33,209 bases of DNA from an uncultured Clostridium sp. (GTDB lineage Bacteria; Bacillota; Clostridia; TANB77; CAG-508), in NCBI GenBank assembly GCA_930989765.1, contig CAKNNA010000001.1:1-33209 (forward strand), read 5' to 3'. Of the stretch, positions 8,901 through 17,642 are shown piece after piece (position 1 is the first letter of the stretch; every line of letters starts with the position of its first letter). The notes below the pieces were generated by a model, which searched no databases, was not told the origin of the DNA, and saw only the letters and a program-made list of their open reading frames with translations. A program made the position numbers and the translations under genes.

Positions 8901-9618
8901 ATGAATGTTTTGATAATTGAAAGTGACATTGCAAAATGCAAAAAAATTGTAAATTACATATCAAAAAAGTCGGACAAGATAAGAGTATTGCGGAATTGTG
9001 GAAAATGAAAAAGAAGCTATTAGAGAGTTTGAGTTAAGTAAAGTAGATGTGTTTTTATTTGATTTAGACTATACTAGAGTAGAAGGATATAATTTGGTAA
9101 AATATATTGTATCTAAAAACTTTAAGAAACATTATAAGTCTATTGTAGGTATTACACAAGATCAAAAAAAGTTTAAAGAATTGCAAAATAATCCTTTTAT
9201 GTATCATGTTTTTTTAAAACCAGTTACTTTAAAAGAAGTGTATGAAATGTTAGAAAATGCAGTGAGTGAAAAGTTATTGCATGGAGATGAACAGGCAATT
9301 AAAGAAAGAATAAAAGATCAATTAGATTTATTAAGTTTTAATTTTTCATATAATGGTACTAAATTTTTAAGTGAGGTAGTTTATGAAATTTATACTCATA
9401 GAAATAAATTTCATGAAAACTTATCTAAAGATATTTACCCTATAATTGCTGAAAAATATGGTAAAACTGTAAATACAGTAAAATGTGATATTTCACATGC
9501 GACTAAACTTATGTACTATGATTGTAAAGAAGAAGTTATTATGAAGTATTTTAATTATAAGTTTCCTGTAAAGCCTAGGGTTAAAGAGGTTATTTTTACT
9601 ATAGTAAATAATATTTAG
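8901..9618 (+). CDS. Spo0A-like response regulator, read through a +1 shift at CGG
   Basis: A perfect AGGAGGT lies eight bases before ATG 8901. The first frame (MNVLIIESDIAKCKK...) stops at 9008. Skipping the C at 8991 gives a 238-residue protein with a receiver domain followed by a Spo0A C-terminal DNA-binding domain. Receiver residues include the acidic pocket ESD, the probable phospho-acceptor Asp in VFLFDLDYTRVEG, and the conserved Lys in FLKPVT. The C-terminal domain reads KDIYPIIAEKYGKTVNTV then DISHATKLMYYD, the helix-turn-helix of Spo0A. At the break TTG CGG AAT becomes TTG GGA ATT, yielding RVLGIVENEKEAI, which matches the usual receiver VxGxAxNGxEAL. It is divergent from classic Spo0A, so a paralogue or lineage-specific regulator is possible. 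Two 0A-box-like sites lie downstream at 9742-9758. Confidence 0.83.
8991..8994 (+). other. Putative +1 frameshift site: zero-frame CGG, resumes at GGA
   Basis: CGG 8991-8993 is codon 31 of the frame from ATG 8901; the downstream frame reads GGA at 8992-8994. The resulting glycine falls where receiver domains usually have glycine. Confidence 0.78.
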
Positions 9619-9741
9619 ATACTTTTTTATTGATAGAAATTATGCTATTTAAGAATTGTATTAATATTTCAATTTGTTTAAAAATAATTAGAATTTATAT
9701 TATAAATTATTACTCATAGTAATAATATAAATTTATTTTCG

Positions 9742-9758
9742 TGTCGAAAAATGTCGAA
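9742..9758 (+). promoter_or_regulatory. Two tandem 0A-box-like sites
   Basis: TGTCGAA occurs at 9742-9748 and again at 9752-9758, spaced exactly ten bases (one helical turn). This is the core of the Spo0A box of Bacillus and Clostridium. The sites lie between the Spo0A-like gene and the secreted-protein gene at 9894, so they could control either. Confidence 0.6.
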
Positions 9759-9808
9759 ATTTTTTAAAATGCCGTTGATTACAAAAGTTGTGCTTATTTT
9801 AGGTCTTT

Positions 9809-9829
9809 AGTTATACATTATGTATAACT
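9809..9829. promoter_or_regulatory. Palindromic operator-like site
   Basis: Perfect 10-base arms AGTTATACAT and ATGTATAACT flank one central T. It lies about 65 bases upstream of the secreted-protein start, in a position suited to a dimeric regulator. No T-run follows, so it is unlikely to be a terminator. Confidence 0.5.
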
Positions 9830-9893
9830 TTAGATATAGAAAACTAGTATTAAAGTAACTCGTAAACAAACACAAAAGAAAAGGAGAGAAAAC

Positions 9894-10526
9894 ATGAAAG
9901 GATTGAAAATGTTATTAACAGTGTGTGCAGCATCATTATTAGTAATGTTTGGAATGGACACACGGTCATTTGCAGCAGAGGCACCAGATGATGTGAATTC
10001 TGATGTAGTTGCAGTTGAAGTGCAGGAAGTTTCATCAGAGCAGGTGAGTGATCCTAAGTTTGAAGAGATAAAGAGGCTTATGAACTTACCAGGGCTCACT
10101 AAGATGACTGCTGAAGAAGCTGGAGAATCTGCTATGGATCCTTTGGATCTTGTGACTAGAGCTGGAAATGAAACCTGGACTGGAAGTGGATTTGGCGGAG
10201 CATTCAGATTTACTGATTATAATTTAACTCCGGTTAAAACAATGGGAGAAAGTGGTACTCTTGTAATATCTGGATATTTCTATGGAGATGATGGATATGC
10301 AGATGTATCGCCTGTTAAATTGACATTCCAAATCAGGTCAACTTCTGGGACGGTTTTGAAAAGTATCGTTGTATATGATACACTGGATGGTTCAATTCCA
10401 TTTGCTATCTCTTGCAATGTTTCAAAAGGGCAGCAAATTCAATTATTTATGGATGCTTCTAGCATAAGTAGCCCTCCGGGTATATTGAGGTCGGCATACA
10501 TTGCATATAACTATGATTTTATTTAA
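9894..10526 (+). CDS. Foreign-looking secreted protein of unknown function
   Basis: 210 residues. A signal peptide (MKGLKMLLTVCAASLLVMFG) has a probable cleavage site near SFA-AEA. The mature part is acidic, then has a Gly/Ser/Thr-rich beta-type domain (GNETWTGSGFGGAFRFTDYN, later GYFYGDDGYADVSP). I recognise no family. Codon choice differs sharply from the neighbours: many GCT, CTC, CCG, GAG and GGC codons and visibly higher GC, which suggests recent transfer from a higher-GC relative. It has the only in-frame CGG outside the four frameshift sites (9963-9965, Arg 24 by the standard code). A +1 shift there would hit TGA within a dozen codons, so either CGG can be read here or the gene is not productively expressed. 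AAAGGAGAG gives a strong binding site. Confidence 0.7.
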   Translation: MKGLKMLLTVCAASLLVMFGMDTRSFAAEAPDDVNSDVVAVEVQEVSSEQVSDPKFEEIKRLMNLPGLTKMTAEEAGESAMDPLDLVTRAGNETWTGSGFGGAFRFTDYNLTPVKTMGESGTLVISGYFYGDDGYADVSPVKLTFQIRSTSGTVLKSIVVYDTLDGSIPFAISCNVSKGQQIQLFMDASSISSPPGILRSAYIAYNYDFI

Positions 10527-10569
10527 CAATAAATTTAAATACTAGTTTTCTAGTTTAATAAAATAAAAA

Positions 10570-10589
10570 AGAGGGTGTGAGCACCCTCT
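10570..10589 (-). terminator. Terminator of the sigma/anti-sigma operon
   Basis: AGAGGGTG (10570-10577) and CACCCTCT (10582-10589) form a GC-rich 8-bp stem with a TGAG loop. On the minus strand it is followed by a long T-run (TTTTTTATTTTA), so it ends the minus-strand operon; it may also help stop the plus-strand gene. Confidence 0.88.
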
Positions 10590-10593
10590 TAAA

Positions 10594-11775
10594 CTATATT
10601 TTAACCACAAATTCACCACCTAAAATCTTGCCGTTTGTACAATCCACATAATAAATTTTATCTCTTTGCTTAAATACAGATAATGTGTTTGGAGCTTTTT
10701 GATTTGTTTTTTTATGTTTTACAGTTACAATCCAAACTTTTCTACTAATATTTTCTTTATTATCAAATGAATTTAAATTTTGCAAAATATCAATATCATT
10801 TTCAAGCATATATACAAAAGCATTCAATTTTCTAATCCCCAGTTCAACTTCTACTTGACTAATCTCATTATCAGTAAATTCTTTTTCCTTAGCTACTGCT
10901 ATATCTATAGAAGTTTTTTGGTCTATATTTATCAAATCATTTTTAAAATTATCTTGTTTTACTTTATATACTTCATAGACAATAGGTTTATTTTCAGATA
11001 CAGCAAATGTAATATTTATTTTTTCATATGGATTGCAAATATCATTATATGTTTTAAAATAAGTTACACTCCACATATTATAATTTTTTCCTGAGATAAA
11101 ATTATTATTGTTATTAATATCAGATAATTTATAGTTCTCTTTATCATATTTTAACAAGTTAAAAATATCATCAGCATAAATCAATGCTTGTTCAGTGGAA
11201 ATATTAGTAATTGGCAAAGAATTCAAATAATCTAAAATATTTTGGTTACTGTAACTATCTATTTCACTTGTAACAGCATTTATTCTAAATGAAAGTGAAT
11301 CATTTGTATTATGTTTAGCTTTAATATTATAATAGGCAACATCGTCATCACTAATATCATTTTTTAGTTCCACACTCTCAACTAAAGCCCCTTCATATCC
11401 AAGCTTACTTGCAGCTTCAACAGCGATTTTTTTTGCATCATCTTCTGAAATTAAATCTTTCTTCATTTCTTCACTAACACCAGCATTAAGAGCTTGTTTT
11501 ACATCCTCATATGAATAAGTTTCTGGCTCATACCAGACTCTATCATAAGCAAACCCGGCAACACAAATTGTACTAAAAGTAGAGATTCCGGCAATAGTAG
11601 TAACAGCAACTTTTCTGAAACGATTTTTCTTATGTTCTAAATATCTCTTATATTCTGAAACAGCTTGTCTACCTTTTGGTGTGTACAAAGCATTTTTAAT
11701 AGCATCATCAAAATGTTTAGGAATGTCAATTTCTTTATTTAATATTTCTTTGATTTTTTTATCTGTATCATCCAT
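10594..11775 (-). CDS. Probable membrane anti-sigma factor with extracytoplasmic sensor domain
   Basis: 393 residues. A charged cytoplasmic N-terminus (about 1-53) precedes a single membrane segment near 55-76 (VAVTTIAGISTFSTICVAGF), then a long outside domain. The outside part contains PepSY/YcdB-like stretches (DDAKKIAVEAASKLGYEG; a repeated pattern ending in GKILGGEFVVKI). Its start lies 11 bases after the stop of the ECF sigma gene, with AGGAGGTG upstream. That arrangement is typical of an ECF sigma factor and its membrane-bound inhibitor. No anti-sigma family can be named from motifs alone, so the role rests on context and topology. Confidence 0.7.
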   Translation of the reverse strand: MDDTDKKIKEILNKEIDIPKHFDDAIKNALYTPKGRQAVSEYKRYLEHKKNRFRKVAVTTIAGISTFSTICVAGFAYDRVWYEPETYSYEDVKQALNAGVSEEMKKDLISEDDAKKIAVEAASKLGYEGALVESVELKNDISDDDVAYYNIKAKHNTNDSLSFRINAVTSEIDSYSNQNILDYLNSLPITNISTEQALIYADDIFNLLKYDKENYKLSDINNNNNFISGKNYNMWSVTYFKTYNDICNPYEKINITFAVSENKPIVYEVYKVKQDNFKNDLINIDQKTSIDIAVAKEKEFTDNEISQVEVELGIRKLNAFVYMLENDIDILQNLNSFDNKENISRKVWIVTVKHKKTNQKAPNTLSVFKQRDKIYYVDCTNGKILGGEFVVKI

Positions 11776-11786
11776 TTACGCACCTC

Positions 11787-12293
11787 CTAAATTTTACCCT
11801 TTAATTTATCTTTTGCTCTATAGAAAATTGACTTAACTGTAGAATTATTCATATTAAGCTCTTCTGATATTTGCTCAAATGTAAATTGGTGCTTAATTTT
11901 TAAGTAATAAATAATTCGTTCGTCTTCGTCCAAATGCTCAATTAAATTGTTAAATATTAAGTTACTTTCAAAGTGGTCATGGTCGAGCTTTGCTAAGTAT
12001 TTTTCAGGAATAGTTTCATCAAGAGGTATTGGCATAAGTTGTTTTCGTTTCTTTATTTCAAAGCATTTATTTTTTAAACTTTTGGTAATCCAACTTTTAA
12101 AAGATGTTAAATAATTTAATTCATGTAAATTTTTATAAGCAGATATCATTGTTTCTTGAATGGCATCATCAACATCATTTGGGTCTTTTAGCTTTTCAGT
12201 TGCAACTTTATATAAATGTGGAGATATATTTCTAATTAAAGCCGTAAAAGCTTGTGGATCTCCTTCCTTAGCCCTTTTTACTAGTTCTTTCAT
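11787..12293 (-). CDS. ECF-type RNA polymerase sigma factor
   Basis: 168 residues with both sigma-70 core regions. Region 2 spans about 1-80 (DPNDVDDAIQETMISAYKNL is the core-binding helix, SFKSWITKSLKNKCFEIKKR the -10 reading helix). Region 4 is at about 115-168 (DEDERIIYYLKIKHQFTFEQ then EELNMNNSTVKSIFYRAK, a helix-turn-helix for the -35). There is no region 1 or 3, as expected for ECF factors. It is the first gene of a two-gene operon with its probable anti-sigma factor. Target genes are unknown; the divergent cell-wall genes at 12759 are near, but their promoter is of sigma-A type. Confidence 0.9.
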   Translation of the reverse strand: MKELVKRAKEGDPQAFTALIRNISPHLYKVATEKLKDPNDVDDAIQETMISAYKNLHELNYLTSFKSWITKSLKNKCFEIKKRKQLMPIPLDETIPEKYLAKLDHDHFESNLIFNNLIEHLDEDERIIYYLKIKHQFTFEQISEELNMNNSTVKSIFYRAKDKLKGKI

Positions 12294-12672
12294 ATGCTAT
12301 AAATTGCTCCTTCTATTAAAATATTGTACACTATATTCTATTATTAGACAAATTATAACATAGAAAAGGTATATAAAAGTTAAAAAATTACCATAAATTT
12401 AATCAAAATGTGTCACTTTAAAAAAGCTTATATTGAATTAAAATAATTCATCATAATTATAGCATGTATTTACCATTTGGAAACAAAAAGTAAAAAAGGT
12501 AAAAAATATTACTAAAACATATTGATAAACATAGTAAAATATAGACATATTAATACATATTTTGTTTACCAAAATTATAAAAACTAGAAATATAATACCA
12601 CAATATAGAAATTTGTCAAATATTACAAAAATATTACATTTTAATAAATTAGATGTCATAATTTAAAATTTA

Positions 12673-12701
12673 TTGACTAAAAAAAATCATAATGATATAA
12701 T
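12673..12701 (+). promoter_or_regulatory. Sigma-A promoter of the glucosaminidase gene
   Basis: TTGACT (12673-12678) and TATAAT (12696-12701) are 17 bases apart. The rest of the 465-base divergent gap 12294-12758 is AT-rich, and I see no gene in it. Confidence 0.8.
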
Positions 12702-12758
12702 GTGTTTGTCAAAAAATAGATGAAAATATAAAAAATACGTAGGATTTTGGAGGATACT

Positions 12759-14471
12759 ATGGAAAATATAAAAAAGGTCATATCAATGTTTTTGGTCATA
12801 ATATTTATTTTAGCAATAATATTACCTGCCTTTTATAATCAAACTTATGCAGTCACACAAACTATAAGTTCTGATATAAACTCTTTGGATGACAAACTTT
12901 ATCCAGGAATAAAATCAATGATAAATAGTTTAAAGGCCCAGCATCCAAATTGGAATTTTAAAATTTTATACACAGATTTAGAATGGAGTGATGTAATAGC
13001 AGGAGAATATCAGGGGCATGGAGCATCACCTAAAAATTTAGTGCAAAATATTTCAAATTATAAAGGAGAATGGATATGTCCAATATGCCAAGATAGACCT
13101 TATGATAATGGCAGTTGGAGATGTGCATCAGAAGAAGCAATAGCATATATGATGGATCCAAGAAATTCTTTAAATAATACAGATATTTTTCAGTTTGAGG
13201 AATTAACAAGCAGTAGTTGTAATATAGATAATATTAAGTCAATGACAAAAGGAACATATTTAGAAGGGCATGAGCAGGGAATAGTAGATGCATCAGTCCA
13301 AAATGGAGTCAATGGAATATATATTGTTGCAAGGTTAATTCAAGAACAAGGAAGCCAAGGCTCAGACTTAGTTTATGGAGAATCAGGATATTATAATGCA
13401 TTTAATATAGGAGCATCAGGAAATACAAAAGAAGAAATTATTGCAAATGGTATAGCATATGCTAAACGTGAAGGTTGGGATACATTAGAAAAATCTATAA
13501 TAGGTGGAATAGGATTTGTTGCAAATAATTACATAAAAAAAGGACAAAATACTTTATATTTACAAAAATTTAATGTAACAACAAATTCAGGAGGACCATA
13601 TACACATCAATACCAACAAAATATTTTAGCAGCACAATCAGAAGGTACAAGACTTAAAAATACATATGTAGAAGCAAATGCATATGAAAATGCACATACA
13701 TTTGTAATTCCAGTATATAAAAATATGCCAGCTGAAGCTTGCAAAAGACCAAATGGAGAAGGAGAGTCAACTGTAAATTCAGATATTGTAAAAGTTAATG
13801 TAAATAGTTCTTTAAGAATAAGAAATACCCCAAATGGTAATGAAACTGTAGGATGGGTATATAGTAATGAAATAGTAACAAGACTTGAAAAAGCAAGCAG
13901 TAAAGTTGCTGGAACATATTGGGATAAAATACAAAAATCAAATGGAATAACAGGTTATGTTGCAAGACAAACATATGATTCAGAAACCCCATATAAATTA
14001 TATCTAGTTCCAGTAAACCAAGAAGATCCAGGCTCTTCAGATAGTCCAGAAACTCCAGACAAGCCAGATGAAGGAGAGGAAACAACTGCAGATAAAGTAA
14101 AAATTGATGATAAAACTAAAATAATTACTGTAAAACCAAATGTTATAGCACAAGATATTTTATATGCATTTGGAGGTCCAGTAAAAATTGTAAAAGAAGA
14201 TGGAAATTTCTTAGAAAATGAGCAATCAGTTATGGGAACAGGATATATTGTAGAAGATATATATACAGTTGTAAAAGTAGGAGATGCAACAGGAGATGGA
14301 AAAATAGATTCAGCAGATTTATTATCAATAAGAAAACATTTATTAGAAGTTAATAAACTTTCAAGTTTTAAATTTGATGCAGCAGATGTTAGTAATGATA
14401 ATAAAATAGATTCAGCAGATTTATTAAAAGTTAGAAAATACCTGTTAGGAGTTTCTGATATTGAAATATAA
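12759..14471 (+). CDS. Exported N-acetylglucosaminidase with SH3 and type I dockerin domains
   Basis: 570 residues. A signal peptide or anchor (VISMFLVIIFILAIILPAF) ends near 30. A LytD-like beta-N-acetylglucosaminidase domain follows (about 40-310), with the acidic catalytic segment ARLIQEQGSQG and then YYNAFNIGASG. An SH3-like segment (about 345-405, VNVNSSLRIRNTPNGNETVG) probably holds peptidoglycan. The last ~65 residues are a type I dockerin: two calcium-binding repeats, DATGDGKIDSADLL and DVSNDNKIDSADLL. It should cleave glycan strands of the cell wall, outside the membrane. I use ATG 12759, five to six bases after TTGGAGG, not the in-frame TTG at 12747. The next gene, a surface protein, begins 14 bases after its stop, so the two probably form an operon. 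Confidence 0.87.
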   Translation: MENIKKVISMFLVIIFILAIILPAFYNQTYAVTQTISSDINSLDDKLYPGIKSMINSLKAQHPNWNFKILYTDLEWSDVIAGEYQGHGASPKNLVQNISNYKGEWICPICQDRPYDNGSWRCASEEAIAYMMDPRNSLNNTDIFQFEELTSSSCNIDNIKSMTKGTYLEGHEQGIVDASVQNGVNGIYIVARLIQEQGSQGSDLVYGESGYYNAFNIGASGNTKEEIIANGIAYAKREGWDTLEKSIIGGIGFVANNYIKKGQNTLYLQKFNVTTNSGGPYTHQYQQNILAAQSEGTRLKNTYVEANAYENAHTFVIPVYKNMPAEACKRPNGEGESTVNSDIVKVNVNSSLRIRNTPNGNETVGWVYSNEIVTRLEKASSKVAGTYWDKIQKSNGITGYVARQTYDSETPYKLYLVPVNQEDPGSSDSPETPDKPDEGEETTADKVKIDDKTKIITVKPNVIAQDILYAFGGPVKIVKEDGNFLENEQSVMGTGYIVEDIYTVVKVGDATGDGKIDSADLLSIRKHLLEVNKLSSFKFDAADVSNDNKIDSADLLKVRKYLLGVSDIEI

Positions 14472-14485
14472 TTGAAGGGAGAATT

Positions 14486-16066
14486 TTGATGAGTAAGAAA
14501 GTTATAAAATATTTAATTATATTATTTACATTTATAATAATTTTTATATTAAATGGAAATGAGGCAAAAGCTGCAACGGCTAGCCTTTCAGGTAATCAAA
14601 CAGTAACAAAAGGTCAAAGTGTTACAGTAACTGCAAGTGTAACTGCAGGCGCATGGAACTTAACATTAAGTGGAGGGGGACAAACTGCTAAATTAGTAGG
14701 AGATACAGACATAGTTGGAAATAAAACAGCAAGTACAAGTATAACATTTGTTGCAAATGAAAATACAACAGTAACATTAACAGGAGATATGACAGATTTT
14801 AGTGCAGAATCTTCTGAAACAGTTAATAAAAGTATACAAATTACAGTGCAAGAGCCAGAAACAGGAGGAGAAACAGAAGTGCCAAGTAATCCAGAAACTC
14901 CAGAAGAGCCAGATACTCCAGAAACACCTTCAACTCCAACAAATCCACAAACACCATCAAACCCAACAACTACTCCAAAACCAGATACAACTACAGAAAC
15001 AAAAAAATCAACAGTAGCAACACTTTCAAACTTAGGAATTAGACCAAATGATTTTACAGGTTTTACACCATCAAAAAAAGAATATACAGTGACAGTACCA
15101 AATGATGTTGAAACAATAGAAGTTTATGCAAATAAAGGCCAAAGTGCACAAACAATTACAGGAACTGGAGAAAAGACATTGCAAGTAGGAGAAAATCGTT
15201 TTGAAGTAAATGTTACAGCAGAAGATGGAAAAACAAAAGCAACATATGTAGTTACAGTAAATAGGGAAGAAGTAACAGAAAATGAAGAAGAGGAAGAGCC
15301 TGTAGATTTAGAAAATCCAGAAGAATTTGGACTAACTGATTTAAAAATAGAAGGAATTACATTAAACCCAGAATTTTCTACAAATGTTTATGAATATACT
15401 GCAAAGTTAAAAGATGATAAATCAATGCTTGAAATTGAAACAGTAGCATCAGAAGAAAATGCTAAAATAGAAATTACAGGAAATGAAAATTTGCAAGATG
15501 GTGAAAATATAATAACAATACTTGTAACAAACGAAGCAGGTGATAAAACAGCAGCATATCAAATTACAGTAGATAAAGACTTAATAGATGAAGAAGCTTT
15601 AGCACAGCAAGCAAATATAGAAAAACTAGAAAAACAAAGAACTACTATTTTAATAGGTGGAAGTGTAGTACTTGTAATTTTAATTATAATTGCAGTTATA
15701 ATTATTAGAAATAGAAGAAAAACTTATGTAGATGAATACTCTGTACCATATTCTAATTTAAATGATGATGAAGAAAATAGTGGGGCATATGATGAAAATT
15801 ATGATAATGTTTATGATAATAATTACAATAATGAAATGCAAGAAGATGAAGAAAATGAAAATATAGAAGATAATAATGAAAGATATAGTAATTTTGATGA
15901 AAATGGGGAGTTTAAAGGTTATAAAAAAATAACAGATAAATTTAACCAAGAGCCATATAAAAATACATTTGAAGATGAAAATTATGATGAAAATCAAAAT
16001 TTTGACTATAATGATGATTATGATGAAGATAAAAGAAGACATAAGAGAGGAAAAAGATTTAAATAA
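14486..16066 (+). CDS. Membrane-anchored surface protein with Ig-like and cadherin-like beta-sandwich domains
   Basis: 526 residues. A signal peptide (to AKA near 30) is followed by an Ig-like domain (about 32-125) and a Pro/Thr-rich linker (about 128-170). Two cadherin-like beta-sandwich repeats come next (LSNLGIRPNDFTGFTPSKKE near 176; LTDLKIEGITLNPEFSTNVY near 285). A transmembrane helix sits near 388-410 (TILIGGSVVLVILIIIAVII). The cytoplasmic tail is long and very rich in Asp, Glu, Asn and Tyr, ending in a basic cluster (KRRHKRGKRFK). It directly follows the dockerin-bearing glucosaminidase and may anchor it, if the N-terminal Ig-like domain acts as a cohesin; that is inference. The start has AAGGGAG upstream. 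A terminator follows at 16083. Confidence 0.78.
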   Translation: MMSKKVIKYLIILFTFIIIFILNGNEAKAATASLSGNQTVTKGQSVTVTASVTAGAWNLTLSGGGQTAKLVGDTDIVGNKTASTSITFVANENTTVTLTGDMTDFSAESSETVNKSIQITVQEPETGGETEVPSNPETPEEPDTPETPSTPTNPQTPSNPTTTPKPDTTTETKKSTVATLSNLGIRPNDFTGFTPSKKEYTVTVPNDVETIEVYANKGQSAQTITGTGEKTLQVGENRFEVNVTAEDGKTKATYVVTVNREEVTENEEEEEPVDLENPEEFGLTDLKIEGITLNPEFSTNVYEYTAKLKDDKSMLEIETVASEENAKIEITGNENLQDGENIITILVTNEAGDKTAAYQITVDKDLIDEEALAQQANIEKLEKQRTTILIGGSVVLVILIIIAVIIIRNRRKTYVDEYSVPYSNLNDDEENSGAYDENYDNVYDNNYNNEMQEDEENENIEDNNERYSNFDENGEFKGYKKITDKFNQEPYKNTFEDENYDENQNFDYNDDYDEDKRRHKRGKRFK

Positions 16067-16082
16067 TATTAAATGAAATAAT

Positions 16083-16127
16083 AAAAACTGTAGATAATGT
16101 TATTTTTTAACATATTCTGCAGTTTTA
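16083..16127 (+). terminator. Terminator after the surface-protein gene
   Basis: AAAACTGTAGATAATGTTA pairs with TAACATATTCTGCAGTTTT (16 of 19 positions) around a T-rich loop. A second weaker inverted structure lies at 16251-16300 before the end of the minus-strand glycosyltransferase gene; on the minus strand it contains GGGACGGAGG. Nothing else is seen in the gap 16067-16307. Confidence 0.65.
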
Positions 16128-16307
16128 TAAGATTATTTTTAATTTTATAAATATTCTTATTAAATTTCAATAGATGTATATGTTTTTAGTGTGAATTTAT
16201 ATTTTCTATATTCAAATATACTAAAAGTATGAAGTGTTTTTAAATGTAAAAAGAGGCAGAGGATAAATTGCCATTTTCCTCCGTCCCTTTTGGCATTTTT
16301 TATTAAA

Positions 16308-17582
16308 TTACCATTTTTTCTTACAATTTATTAATTCGGAAATATATCCTATTATACAATATGGTGCTAAAATAAATGCATATAATAAAATGTAAAATAT
16401 AAAGGCTAATATGCTTCTTTTTTCTAATTTACATTCCATTTCTTTTAACATATTTTTTCTTTTAATTTCGATAACTAGACAAAGTATCATTCCAATAAGA
16501 ATTACAAGTAAACTAAGCCAACCAATTAATAATGGGTTACCAAATGCCAATAAGATTAATCCAAGTGGTACAAAAATAAGAAGTGCAAGGTCTATAAAAG
16601 GGAAAAATAAATTTAAGCACATTAAGAATTTTGATTTAAAGTTAAGATTTTTATAAGTTAGAACTTTTACTCTTTTAAAAGCTTCAATCATACCTCTAGC
16701 CCATCTTTTTCTTTGATGTCCTAAATATCTATATTTTTCAGGAACTTCTGTAAAAGCAATTGCATTTTGTGCAAAATTTGTTTCATAACCTTTGCTTAAT
16801 AATTCCCAAGTTAAAACAATATCTTCGCCTACACAATTTTGCCATCCTCCTATTTGCTTTAAAATCTCGGTTTTGTAGGCACTAAATGCACCTTGTGCAA
16901 CCAAAGTAGAGTTATATTTACTTTGATATAATTTTACACCAAATATTCCTAAAGTATAATCCCATTCTTGTAATTTTGTAATAAAGCTTTTTTTAGAATT
17001 TTTAACAAATAAGCACCCAGCTGTTGCCATTGTTTTTTTATTTGAATTTAGTAATTTACTCATAATATTTCTAACTGCCAATGGATGAAGAATAGTATCA
17101 CTATCTACAGTGATTGTATAGTCTGTTTTTACATGTTTTAATCCTTCATTTAAGGCATTTGCCTTTCCTCTATGATCTGATTCTAATAGTGTTATTTCCT
17201 GACCTAACTGCATAGATTTTAACAGTTCTAGTGAGCCATCAGTTGAACCATCGTCTATTATATTAATATAGATATTTCCACAATATTTTTGTTTTTTAAT
17301 AGACTCTATTGTTTCTTTAATAGTATTTTTTGAATTATATATTGGTATTAAAATTGTGACATCTTCTTCTTTTTTCTTAATTGTTTTCTTTTCTTTTTTA
17401 TTCCACAATAGACTAATTAGCGTAAATACAAAAATAAAACCTGGTATCAATGCTATGAATAGTACAATATATATTGATAAGAAATATCCAAAATAACATG
17501 CTATATCATTTATCCAATTAATATTTATAAAAATCGCAAAAATCAAATATACAAGTGAAAGTATAGTTGATGTCAAAAACAT
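16308..17582 (-). CDS. Membrane family 2 glycosyltransferase, poly-GlcNAc synthase (PgaC/IcaA)-like
   Basis: About 424 residues. Two N-terminal membrane helices precede a GT2 catalytic domain: PIYNSKNTIKETIESI, IIDDGSTDGS, the DxD-type TVDSDT, then GEDIVLTWELL and the QRKRWARGM signature of processive synthases. Three or four C-terminal helices follow (LFFPFIDLALLIFVPLGLIL and later). This order fits enzymes that polymerise beta-linked N-acetylglucosamine or similar sugars and pass the chain through the membrane. I chose ATG 17582 because AGGGGTG lies six bases before it; a GTG at 17591 overlaps that site. It is divergent from a polysaccharide deacetylase, as in ica/pga systems. The sugar itself cannot be read from the sequence. 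Confidence 0.83.
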   Translation of the reverse strand: MFLTSTILSLVYLIFAIFININWINDIACYFGYFLSIYIVLFIALIPGFIFVFTLISLLWNKKEKKTIKKKEEDVTILIPIYNSKNTIKETIESIKKQKYCGNIYINIIDDGSTDGSLELLKSMQLGQEITLLESDHRGKANALNEGLKHVKTDYTITVDSDTILHPLAVRNIMSKLLNSNKKTMATAGCLFVKNSKKSFITKLQEWDYTLGIFGVKLYQSKYNSTLVAQGAFSAYKTEILKQIGGWQNCVGEDIVLTWELLSKGYETNFAQNAIAFTEVPEKYRYLGHQRKRWARGMIEAFKRVKVLTYKNLNFKSKFLMCLNLFFPFIDLALLIFVPLGLILLAFGNPLLIGWLSLLVILIGMILCLVIEIKRKNMLKEMECKLEKRSILAFIFYILLYAFILAPYCIIGYISELINCKKKW

Positions 17583-17642
17583 TGTTATCACCCCTATACT
17601 ATCTTATGAAAAATATGGAAAAATGACATTAAATGTAGAAAC

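Noticed and set aside
12294..12672. A small gene in the gap between the sigma factor and glucosaminidase genes (including an antisense frame at 12438-12659)
   Set aside because: Very AT-rich, no binding site at good spacing and no recognisable product. The region fits a divergent regulatory gap.
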